From JAFDZO01 sp041859205 (lineage in GTDB: Bacteria; Bacteroidota; Ignavibacteria; Tepidaquicellales; Tepidaquicellaceae): a DNA stretch of 11,747 nt. This document shows, one piece after another, positions 1 to 6,156 of this stretch. A model generated the notes under the pieces. The model worked only from the letters and a program-made list of their open reading frames with translations, was not told the DNA's origin and searched no databases. The stretch covers positions 1-11,747 of the forward strand of contig JBHEKU010000283.1 of the NCBI GenBank assembly GCA_041859205.1. The letters are read 5' to 3'. The first letter of the stretch is position 1. Each line of letters begins with the position of its first letter. Position numbers and translations under genes: made by a program.

Positions 1-907
1 CTCCAAGCAAATTATGCTTATTGACTGAAGTGAGTCTTTGATATGTTGTAAAGAATGCCTGCTTAATTGTTTTGTAAGATTGAGAAACAAGTATTGCGCC
101 ATCTGTTATATTGTATAAAATTTCAGCATCGGTAACACTAAGGAAAGGCGGTGAGTCAACAATTATAATATCATATATCTCTTCCAGCTTTTTCATAAAT
201 TTCTTCATCTGAACAGATCCTAATATTTCCGAAGGATTCGGAGGAATAGTTCCTGCAGAAATTACATGCAAGCCTTCCAGATCCGTTTTCCTTGTAATCT
301 CATCAAGAGAACAATTTGAAAACAAATAATCACTTAAACCGGGGTATCTTTCCAGACTGAACAGTGAGTGTACTCTTGGTTTACGTAAGTCGCAGTCAAG
401 TATCAAAGTTTTCTTACCTGTCAAAGCAAAACTTCCTGCCAGGTTCACAGAAACAGTAGTTTTACCCTCGGACGGAATGGATGATGTGATTAGAATAGAT
501 TTGAGCGGCTTATCTTCAAGCTTTGAAAACTGTATTCTTGTTCTCAGTGCTTTGAAAGCTTCAGAAATATTGGATTTATTCTTTTCTCCGACTACAAATT
601 CAGAGCCCACAGTATTTTCAGTATCAATACCTTCTATATTCGGAATCCAGCATAATACGCTCACACCCTTGCTTTCAAGATCTTCCGGTGTTTTTATTGT
701 TCTGTCGAGTTTATCTTTTCCAATTGAGAATGCTAATCCGATAAAAAGCCCTACCATTGTTCCGATGAATATTAATCTCGGTCTGTTCGGACCAATAGGA
801 CCGTAGTTATCTGTTCCCGGGTCAATTATAGATGCATTTCCTAATCTTGATCTTTCATTAATTAAAGCTTCCTGATACTTTCCTTCAAGTGTTGTATAAA
901 GTTTTTC
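1..907 (-). pseudogene. C-terminal BY-kinase half of Wzc-like protein, cut off by in-frame stop (partial at window edge)
   Basis: This reading frame continues in phase from the gene at 908-2134 after a single TAA and runs open for about 302 codons to the left edge. Translation right after the stop (EKLYTTLEGKYQEA...) is the expected continuation of the Wzz/GNVR region. Next comes a second membrane segment near 720-790, then the tyrosine-kinase P-loop: Walker A SSIPSEGKTT (455-484), Walker A' DCDLRKP (377-397) and Walker B IIIVDSPP (about 145-170). In the family this cytoplasmic domain autophosphorylates on a Tyr-rich tail and controls capsule or exopolysaccharide polymerisation and export; the tail would lie beyond the window. 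No ATG follows the stop closely. The first in-frame ATG is at 755-757, inside the membrane segment, so re-initiation there would give a kinase with a damaged anchor. All catalytic motifs are intact, so the stop is recent, suppressed, or an assembly error. Confidence 0.8.
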
Positions 908-2134
908 TTAAGCTTCTTTATTTCTTTCAAGTTTTGCATATTCAATAACAGCTGCCGGAAGCTGGCTGAACTGTGCTTCATATCCTTTGGAAATTCTTGA
1001 TATTGCAGCTTGTTTATTTTGAAGCCCTTTAAGCTCAAGCTGAGCGGAAAGTGATTGCTTTGTGAGGTCAGCTTTTACTTCGGGTGTAAGTCCTGTTACA
1101 CCGGTCTTTAAAATATCAACTTGTGTATCGTAATCTTTTTTTAATGCGGTAATTTTATTGTCGGCTTCTTTCTCAATTTCCTGAGCAACTTTAGGATTTG
1201 TTATAGTGGATAATGCTACATTTTTTTTAACTTCAATGTCAGCAATTTCAGAAAGTAATCTGTTAAAGTATGGCTCATTAAGTTTTGAATTTATGAAGCC
1301 TGTTAAATTCGGGTCAATTTTTTTTACTTCAGATGTAATCTGCGACAGATTTGATTCAGCAACTTTTATTTCAATATCTGTTGAGTTTTTCAGCGCTTCT
1401 AATTGTGAAGAGTTTGAAATTAAATTTTTTATATTTTCCTCAATATTTATAATTCCCGTCCTTCTTTCGTAATCTTCGAGTTTTCCTTCTGCTAATGATA
1501 ACTCATCGAACTTCTTATTTTTTTCTTCCTCTAAAAGTTTTCTGATTGAGGTAAGCTGTGCACGGCTTATATCTAAATTGTATTCCAGATATGCATTTGC
1601 AACCGATATTGCAATAAGCTGAGCTTCTTTAAACTGAGTGCTTTTTACACTTATTTCTAACAGGTCAATTCCCTTTGGAGTTGTGATTGTAACTATACTG
1701 GATAATAGCTCTCTTAATCCAACATCTGAAATTGCAACAGTATCTTTTTTGGAGTTCACTTTCACCAGCGACCTGTAGGTTGAAAGCGAGGTTTCCTTCT
1801 TAAGCGAATCCAGCAGTCTCTGAGTGGCTATATCTCTTACTACATAACTTTTAATCAGAGCCATTTGATTGGAGATATAATTCTGCGAACCTCCAAATTC
1901 AGGAATTGCAATTTGTTCAAGTACGTTACCCTGCGGCTTATCTACTCTTATTGAAACTTTTGCTTCATATACATTTTTTAAATTCTTAGCATAAAAATAA
2001 GTTGTGATAAAGCCTACGAGCAGCAGTGTAATAATAATGTACTTATTCTGTACAAACAGAAATAAATACTTTCTTAACTGTTCGGATATTTCGTTATCGC
2101 TATTTTGGAATTCATTTTCAGTTGTTTTACTCAT
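908..2134 (-). CDS. Wzz/Wzc-type polysaccharide chain-length determinant, N-terminal part (ends at premature stop)
   Basis: This 408-residue protein has a short cytoplasmic N-terminus, a transmembrane helix at about residues 32-49, and a long periplasmic region. That region starts with a Wzz domain (VYEAKVSIRVDKPQGN) and continues with extended coiled coil (about 195-345) and the GNVR-like end (QLPAAVIEYAKLERNKEA). This is the architecture of the first two thirds of Wzc/CapAB-type inner-membrane co-polymerases. Full-length members continue into a second membrane helix and a cytoplasmic kinase, and here both are encoded in the same frame just after the TAA at 908-910. A single change (for example a Leu TTA codon to TAA) explains the split. 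The ATG lies four bases after the stop of the SLBB gene, so the two are co-transcribed and probably translationally coupled. As encoded, it is a kinase-less Wzz-like protein lacking its second anchor. Confidence 0.87.
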   Translation of the reverse strand: MSKTTENEFQNSDNEISEQLRKYLFLFVQNKYIIITLLLVGFITTYFYAKNLKNVYEAKVSIRVDKPQGNVLEQIAIPEFGGSQNYISNQMALIKSYVVRDIATQRLLDSLKKETSLSTYRSLVKVNSKKDTVAISDVGLRELLSSIVTITTPKGIDLLEISVKSTQFKEAQLIAISVANAYLEYNLDISRAQLTSIRKLLEEEKNKKFDELSLAEGKLEDYERRTGIINIEENIKNLISNSSQLEALKNSTDIEIKVAESNLSQITSEVKKIDPNLTGFINSKLNEPYFNRLLSEIADIEVKKNVALSTITNPKVAQEIEKEADNKITALKKDYDTQVDILKTGVTGLTPEVKADLTKQSLSAQLELKGLQNKQAAISRISKGYEAQFSQLPAAVIEYAKLERNKEA

Positions 2135-2138
2135 TCTT

Positions 2139-2675
2139 CTATTTACTATTATTTATAGTTACAATTAGTGAAACTAATGAAGCAATAGGACCAACAATAA
2201 ACAGTCCCTCTTTAATGTAATCCCATGCAGTTTTTTCGGTTTCCATTTGAATTAATAAAATGTCTCCGGGTTTAACGATAGGGTTTTCGATTGTGTAACT
2301 TATAGCCTCTCTGTCAAAGAACTTTTTATAATTGAATTTCATTACTGTGCCCGATTCGTATTTGCTTGTAATATCTTTTGCTCTCAGCAATTTCACATCT
2401 TCAAGTAATGAGCTGTTCATCGGCATCCCTGCAAATGTCATCAAGTCAATAACAGTTGTTCCTTCGGGGACAAGATATTTGCCAGGGTTTTTAAAACCAC
2501 CCCATGCAATTACTTCCATATTAACTTTTAACGGGTCAGAGAAATCATAGTAGTTGATTTTTTGCTTCAATACTTTATTACCAATTACAAGATTTGTATC
2601 CTGAGAAAATACATCAGTTTGGTGAAAAAAACAAACACTTAACAACGCTAAAAAACAAAAATGCTTTAAATTCAT
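2139..2675 (-). CDS. Secreted SLBB-domain polysaccharide export protein (Wza-like, minimal)
   Basis: This 178-residue protein has an N-terminal signal sequence (about 1-24, ending VFSQ) and one SLBB domain, recognisable from VIAWGGFKNPGKYLVPEGTTVIDLMTFAG (about 55-83). The closing strand is IVKPGDILLIQ (133-143). A hydrophobic helix follows at about 156-173. SLBB domains form the periplasmic and outer-membrane part of Wza-type exporters that pass polysaccharide outward and contact the Wzc partner encoded next door. It is much shorter than typical Wza proteins (about 350-380 residues): the N-terminal Poly_export domain is absent and only one SLBB repeat is present. It may therefore be an accessory or adaptor component, with the complete exporter elsewhere. 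The first gene of the visible operon; about 1.1 kb without a full gene lies upstream. Confidence 0.8.
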   Translation of the reverse strand: MNLKHFCFLALLSVCFFHQTDVFSQDTNLVIGNKVLKQKINYYDFSDPLKVNMEVIAWGGFKNPGKYLVPEGTTVIDLMTFAGMPMNSSLLEDVKLLRAKDITSKYESGTVMKFNYKKFFDREAISYTIENPIVKPGDILLIQMETEKTAWDYIKEGLFIVGPIASLVSLIVTINNSK

Positions 2676-2991
2676 TGAATTTACTTTAAATTGCTGAATA
2701 TACTTATTTTCTCCTTAAAAATTGGTTTTGCAAAAATCTTTTCATAGCTCCGCCTATCTTGTCACACAAGTTTTTAAATATTCAATCACGTAATATACTC
2801 ATAAATTGCCCCATTTTCAATGTCGTTTAATATAGTATTTTATCAAAAACCTTGCATTTGAGACTAAAATTACATTTTTTCGCGTTCAGCATTTGAGGTG
2901 AAATCATCCATAACTTAAATTTAACATATCACCGCCATACTGGATTAACATAGCAGATTTAACTCTTACAAAACATAAAAATTATAGCTTT

Positions 2992-3041
2992 CATTGAAAA
3001 AATTGATTCTGTTTTCAATGTATGTACTGATAGAATCAATT
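2992..3041. repeat. Two interlocking perfect inverted repeats
   Basis: Arms CATTGAAAA (2992-3000) and TTTTCAATG (3012-3020) form a perfect 9-bp inverted repeat. The loop of that hairpin, AATTGATTCT (3001-3010), is the exact reverse complement of AGAATCAATT (3032-3041), a 10-bp repeat. The two stems interlock in pseudoknot order but leave no nucleotides for the first connecting loop. In RNA they should therefore compete with each other rather than fully coexist. In DNA this could be a compound protein-binding site. No gene is assigned to it. Confidence 0.7.
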
Positions 3042-3088
3042 AAATTAGGCTCGAATAACTTTTAACTTTTAAAATTTTCTTTTCAAGG

Positions 3089-3113
3089 AGTATATTACCC
3101 AAAGTATATTACC
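3089..3113 (+). repeat. Direct repeat AGTATATTACC, two copies
   Basis: AGTATATTACC occurs at 3089-3099 and again at 3103-3113, a 14-base period. A second pair, ATGCCGGAA, follows at 3123-3131 and 3171-3179. These lie just upstream of the short ORF at 3201. Function is unknown; they could be operator half-sites or residues of slippage. Confidence 0.45.
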
Positions 3114-3200
3114 ATAAAGGAAATGCCGGAAATTTTAGAATAGCCGGTAATTCTGCCACACGCTGCATATATGCCGGAATGTAAAAAGAAAGGAGTTAAG

Positions 3201-3260
3201 ATGATAAATTTTATAACATCTTACTTTAAAAACGGGAGTTTTTTAAAAAAAGCCCGATAA
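3201..3260 (+). CDS. Possible 19-codon ORF with strong Shine-Dalgarno
   Basis: ATG at 3201 is preceded by GAAAGGAG (3188-3195) at ideal spacing, which is striking because nearly all other starts in this window have weak ribosome binding sites. The frame encodes 19 residues (MINFITSYFKNGSFLKKAR) and its TAA at 3258-3260 is inside the left arm of the terminator at 3248-3281. It may be a leader or small basic peptide, or the truncated start of a gene lost at the boundary to the right. No homology is recognised. Confidence 0.3.
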   Translation: MINFITSYFKNGSFLKKAR

Positions 3261-3281
3261 ACAACTGATTATCGGGCTTTT
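3248..3281. terminator. Bidirectional Rho-independent terminator next to the tRNA fragment
   Basis: Perfect 13-bp stem AAAAGCCCGATAA (3248-3260) / TTATCGGGCTTTT (3269-3281) with an 8-base loop, a GC-rich core, A-run on one side and T-run on the other, so it can work in both directions. On the minus strand it begins four bases beyond the tRNA CCA end, the usual place for a tRNA terminator. It looks like the original terminator of the tRNA gene whose 3' half remains. Confidence 0.85.
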
Positions 3282-3285
3282 AAAT

Positions 3286-3335
3286 TGGTGGAGAATAGCG
3301 GGGTCGAACCGCTGACCTCTTGCATGCCATGCAGT
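3286..3335 (-). pseudogene. tRNA-Ala(GGC) 3' fragment (probable integration scar)
   Basis: On the minus strand, read from the anticodon loop to the end, this gives loop ATGGCAT with anticodon GGC (Ala). It continues with 3' anticodon arm GCAAG, a variable region, a perfect T-arm (AGCGG, loop TTCGACC, CCGCT), 3' acceptor strand ATTCTCC and encoded ACCA. Upstream of the anticodon loop the sequence no longer fits. The 5' anticodon arm mismatches, no D-arm can form, and no GGAGAAT-like 5' acceptor strand is present. A TAGCTC at the right distance (plus strand 3349-3354) could be a leftover of position 8 onward or chance. It cannot be a working tRNA. A 3' tRNA half followed by its own terminator is what site-specific integration leaves at the distal end of an element; decay in place is the alternative. 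Confidence 0.75.
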
Positions 3336-3541
3336 GACAATCGATTTTGAGCTACTTTGGATTTTCTGTAATAAAATTCATTTGCTTTAAAAATTCTAAA
3401 AAATAAAACTGTAATTATATTCTAATTTGCTAATATTTAAGTCGTTTAGAATTATTTACTCTATATAATTGAGTAGGTTTTAATACCGTACAAAATCGCC
3501 CCAAAAACATTTTTGTTTCCCTTTTGTTCCAATCTTGTCAA

Positions 3542-3564
3542 AAACTGCTGACAAACTGCTGACA
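3542..3564 (+). repeat. Tandem AAACTGCTGACA repeat, 11-base period
   Basis: AAACTGCTGACA occurs at 3542-3553 and, sharing one base, at 3553-3564. The period is about one helical turn, which suits two protomers bound on one face of the DNA. A related pair with the same spacing (GCTAAC) is at 10270-10286. Recombinase arm-type sites are one possibility; no integrase gene is visible to support this. Confidence 0.5.
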
Positions 3565-3592
3565 GAATCTTTTTATATACTGAAATTAAACT

Positions 3593-3643
3593 TGTTCCAA
3601 AATAATCATAGTTCGTTTCAATATCACGCTCTTTTCCTGTGAA
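3593..3643 (-). pseudogene. RHS/YD-repeat protein remnant
   Basis: The minus strand encodes FTGKERDIETNYDYFGT, which matches the conserved core of RHS/YD-repeat proteins (FTGKERDxETGxxYFGARYY). Just before it, LKY appears one frame over (FTGKERD is usually preceded by KYK or RYK in these proteins), so a one-base loss separates them. The hallmark ARYYDS continuation is missing. The frame stays open to about 3473 with unrelated sequence. This is a broken fragment and not a gene. RHS genes are large, recombination-prone surface or toxin-delivery proteins, so the debris fits a rearrangement hot spot. Confidence 0.6.
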
Positions 3644-3745
3644 TTATACTTGAGTTTTCCAGGTCCCATTATCTTTCAGGTATTTGCAGATACCCATGAG
3701 TAGTAATCAAAGCTTTCTTGTTTATTTAACTTAGTTAAAATAAAT

Positions 3746-3771
3746 ACGTCCTGCAGCAAACTTCAGGACGT
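3746..3771. terminator. Terminator downstream of nirK
   Basis: Stem ACGTCCTG (3746-3753) / CAGGACGT (3764-3771) with a 10-base loop, followed by T-rich sequence in both directions (TATTTATTTT on the minus strand). It lies about 25 bases beyond the nirK stop and plausibly ends the minus-strand ric-nirK transcript. Confidence 0.7.
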
Positions 3772-3796
3772 TTTAATATTTAATTTCATTTGTATT

Positions 3797-5341
3797 TTAT
3801 ACCATGGGAGCACTTGCAGCAACCATGTTCTTTTTTATTGAATTTATTTTGAACAGTACATATATAATTAATAGAACTGTTAATATCACTAATAAAATTA
3901 TCCATATTCCACTTGAGTTGCTTGTCCCGGCAACAACTGTAACTACACCTTTCATATACGGATGAGGTGCGCACATATATTTGTAGTCACCTTTTTTATC
4001 AAGTTTGATTTTATAAACCTCTGCGTGACCAAGCAAAGGGGAGTTAAAAGGAACAGGAGCTTCATAAGTTGATGCTGTATGTATTCCTCCGAATTCTCCG
4101 TCCATATAAGTAAATATATCTTCATTCTGCCATACAATAGTAGTGCCCTCGCAGACTCTGATTGATTTTGGATAATAACTGTTTCCTATAATCTTTACAG
4201 TTACTTCTTTTACTTCAGGTCCGTATTCTACTACAGGATCAACATCAGGGGAGCCGGGCTCAAAAGGTGCGATTGTCCTTATTATTTTTGATTTAATATC
4301 GCTTAATTCTTTCCCAGTATATTTAGGACCTTCTGAAGATATTGTTACTGGTGTGACTGCATTCTTATCACATATCAGTAAACCTATTGCTCCTCTGTCG
4401 GCAGCGCTGACAGCATGGTCAAGCATAGTATACGTTCCTTCATCAGGGGGCATTCTGAATTCTATCACCCATGAATCCGATGGTCCGGAAGTCACGGATT
4501 GTCCTCCTGCCTGAGGCATATCAGGATTTCCCTGCCAGTAAACAAAGTCCCACATGATACCAACAATATGAAAAGTTGAAACGTGATTCGGCCCTACATT
4601 TATATAATTTATTCTTACATAATCACCGGGTTTTGCTCTTATAGGCTGCTCAACATATTTGAAAAGTTTTCCATTCCACATTGAATATATTGCATTGCCG
4701 TCTATTGCATCTTTACCGCTTGAATACATTTCATGCTGCAATAAATAAATTTCTACATCAGGTTTTCTGCCGAGTATCTGTTCAAGCTTGTATTGTTTCT
4801 TTGGCTTAACTGTCATCATACCGTATTGTCCGAATAAAATATGCAGCGGGATACCATGTCCTCCGGGTGCGCAATGATACATAAATACTCCCGGGCGCGA
4901 TGCTTTGAAAAACATTGATTTTGTTTCCCCCGGATTTAAGTGGCCAAGATATTTTGAAGTTTGTGTTGATGCAGAGTGGATTGATGCTCCGTGCGGAATC
5001 ATTCCTTTGTTAACTACGGTGAATTTTACAATATCTCCTTCGTTAACTACGATGTTGGGACCCGGGATTCCTCCGTTAATTACAAAACCTTTAAACAAAA
5101 CTCCTGCGCCTATGTAAGCTTCTCCTTCAGAGAGTTCAATCGTAACTTCAGCATCCGGTTTTATATTGGCGTTCTGCGGAACGTAGCTTGAGGTCGGAAT
5201 GGGAAGCCCATTATCTCTGTTTATAATTTCAATGAACTGAGTTGTATCAGTTTTATTTTGAGCAAACAGTGGAAGCTGAGCTTGCATTAAGAATAAAAAA
5301 GCAGTTATTAAAAATATTCTCAGTACTTTATTCGGATTCAT
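3797..5341 (-). CDS. nirK: NirK-type copper nitrite reductase with fused amicyanin-like domain and C-terminal anchor
   Basis: Family role: one-electron reduction of nitrite to NO outside the cytoplasm. The 514-residue protein has a signal peptide (about 1-28), two NirK cupredoxin domains (about 60-180 and 185-330), a third small cupredoxin (about 375-470) and a transmembrane helix (about 478-498). Type-1 ligands are H117, C157 and H167. Type-2 ligands are H122, H156 and H309, and the second active-site His is H258. The usual Asp in H-x-x-D-x-H is S120, and the usual axial Met is Q172, with one extra residue in the Cys-His loop. The third domain has H421 and the amicyanin motif C457-APH460-PYM463, a full mononuclear copper site probably acting as tethered electron donor. 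Last gene of the five-gene unit, followed by a terminator. The altered residues leave room for a different copper reductase activity. Confidence 0.88.
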   Translation of the reverse strand: MNPNKVLRIFLITAFLFLMQAQLPLFAQNKTDTTQFIEIINRDNGLPIPTSSYVPQNANIKPDAEVTIELSEGEAYIGAGVLFKGFVINGGIPGPNIVVNEGDIVKFTVVNKGMIPHGASIHSASTQTSKYLGHLNPGETKSMFFKASRPGVFMYHCAPGGHGIPLHILFGQYGMMTVKPKKQYKLEQILGRKPDVEIYLLQHEMYSSGKDAIDGNAIYSMWNGKLFKYVEQPIRAKPGDYVRINYINVGPNHVSTFHIVGIMWDFVYWQGNPDMPQAGGQSVTSGPSDSWVIEFRMPPDEGTYTMLDHAVSAADRGAIGLLICDKNAVTPVTISSEGPKYTGKELSDIKSKIIRTIAPFEPGSPDVDPVVEYGPEVKEVTVKIIGNSYYPKSIRVCEGTTIVWQNEDIFTYMDGEFGGIHTASTYEAPVPFNSPLLGHAEVYKIKLDKKGDYKYMCAPHPYMKGVVTVVAGTSNSSGIWIILLVILTVLLIIYVLFKINSIKKNMVAASAPMV

Positions 5342-5398
5342 TTTCTTTGTGTTAATTTTCTGATAAAATTTTATTTGTTTTCTTTTCTTTTCCTCAGC

Positions 5399-5731
5399 TT
5401 AACTGCGAAAAACCCATGTCGAAATAAATAATTTTATAAATTCAAAAGTACTTAATGAATTATCTGCATTCTCATTCTCTGCTAATATTTGTTTCATACC
5501 TTCCGTTAAAGGCTCTTCCTGTGTTACAGATTTCTTCGGAAGCACAACAGAGTTTCCTCCATCCTGATTTTTTATAGCTTCAATAAGTTCCTGACCTCCC
5601 AACGTATTAGCTCTCTTCTCTAGTAATTCCTTTTTAAAGTCTTCATTGCATTTCGGACAAGCCGATGTCTCGGTTTTAGATGCTACTGACAGAACCGTTA
5701 TAAACAGGCACATCATAAATATTTTTTTCAT
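5399..5731 (-). CDS. Small secreted CPxC protein of unknown function
   Basis: Not recognised as a named family. The 110 residues begin with a signal-like sequence (about 1-23). The predicted mature protein starts at about ETSACPKCNEDF, placing a CPKC pair (C25, C28) right at its N-terminus. A charged helical stretch (KKELLEKRANTLGGQELIEAIKNQ) and a hydrophobic C-terminus (FIKLFISTWVF, about 98-108) follow. There is no CxxCH haem motif. A lone CxxC could bind a metal such as copper or zinc, or act as a redox dithiol. It lies 57 bases before nirK and 19 bases after the membrane-protein gene in one unit, so a role in maturing or feeding the copper enzyme is an inference from position only. Confidence 0.7.
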   Translation of the reverse strand: MKKIFMMCLFITVLSVASKTETSACPKCNEDFKKELLEKRANTLGGQELIEAIKNQDGGNSVVLPKKSVTQEEPLTEGMKQILAENENADNSLSTFEFIKLFISTWVFRS

Positions 5732-5750
5732 AATAGTTTTAATTTAATTC

Positions 5751-6122
5751 TTAAATTATTAGTAAAAGCAGAATAACTGAAAATATTATTAGTATTGATA
5801 TTATTAGAATTCTTATCTTTTGTAATTCCAGACTAACACCAGGTAACCAGTTGTGTGAATATCCGGGAAAAGCGTTTGCCTGTGTGTTGATAAAAATATC
5901 CGGAATCTGTAATACTGCATTTTCAATATTAGACTCTTCCTCTCCTCCACCTCCGAATAACAGAATAGCAAACATAATACAAATCATACCCATAACCACA
6001 ACGGTCATCCACGTTTTATAAGTATCCATATCCATTCCCTTATCGGCAATTTCACTTTGCGCAAAAAGATTTTCAGTGATGAAAATTGAAAGGATTAAAA
6101 AATATTTTATAAGCTTTTTCAT
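5751..6122 (-). CDS. Small membrane protein of unknown function, nirK operon
   Basis: I chose the ATG at 6120-6122 (123 residues, MKKLIKYFLILSIF...) because it opens a clean signal-type sequence ending near LFAQ. An upstream in-frame TTG at 6165-6167 would overlap the previous gene and add a charged leader before the signal. After the signal come a short acidic, Met-rich stretch (GMDMDTYKTW), a transmembrane helix (VVVMGMICIMFAILLFGGGG), a soluble loop with FPGYSHNWLPGV, and a C-terminal hydrophobic helix (ILIISILIIFSVILLLLII). The loop has one His, and the Met-rich segments could bind copper, but no known motif is complete. A membrane partner for the anchored NirK is plausible; no function is claimed. 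Confidence 0.7.
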   Translation of the reverse strand: MKKLIKYFLILSIFITENLFAQSEIADKGMDMDTYKTWMTVVVMGMICIMFAILLFGGGGEEESNIENAVLQIPDIFINTQANAFPGYSHNWLPGVSLELQKIRILIISILIIFSVILLLLII

Positions 6123-6156
6123 TTTAAATTTTGTTCTGTTTTTTACAAACCATTCT

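Larger units (their letters stand above)
2676..3796. other. 1.1 kb gene-poor region with scar-like features
   Basis: No full-length gene is supported on either strand. Separately listed items are overlapping inverted repeats (2992-3041), short direct repeats (3089-3113), a 19-codon ORF (3201-3260), a bidirectional terminator (3248-3281), a tRNA-Ala 3' fragment (3286-3335), a paired GCTGAC repeat (3542-3564), an RHS-type remnant (3593-3643) and the terminator below nirK (3746-3771). The SLBB gene promoter should lie at the left end. An AAGGAG-like motif (minus strand, about 2710-2716) is there but is not followed by a start codon at usable distance, and I could not fix a promoter. Confidence 0.7.

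Noticed and set aside
477..806. Plus-strand 109-codon open frame
   Set aside because: It lies antisense to the Wzc kinase region, whose minus-strand translation has clear family motifs; the plus-strand protein resembles nothing.
2758..2770. Palindrome CTTGT-CAC-ACAAG upstream of the SLBB gene
   Set aside because: Arms of five bases are expected by chance in a region this long, and no promoter could be placed around it.
3001..3041. A known riboswitch class
   Set aside because: The interlocking stems lack any conserved aptamer core I can recognise and no open gene follows on the plus strand except the 19-codon ORF.
3286..3360. A functional tRNA-Ala gene
   Set aside because: Only the part from the anticodon loop to CCA fits. 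The 5' acceptor strand, the D-arm and the 5' anticodon arm do not pair, so it is scored as a fragment.
4905..5191. Two plus-strand open frames of 66-70 codons
   Set aside because: Both are antisense to the first cupredoxin domain of nirK and have no start signals or recognisable domains.
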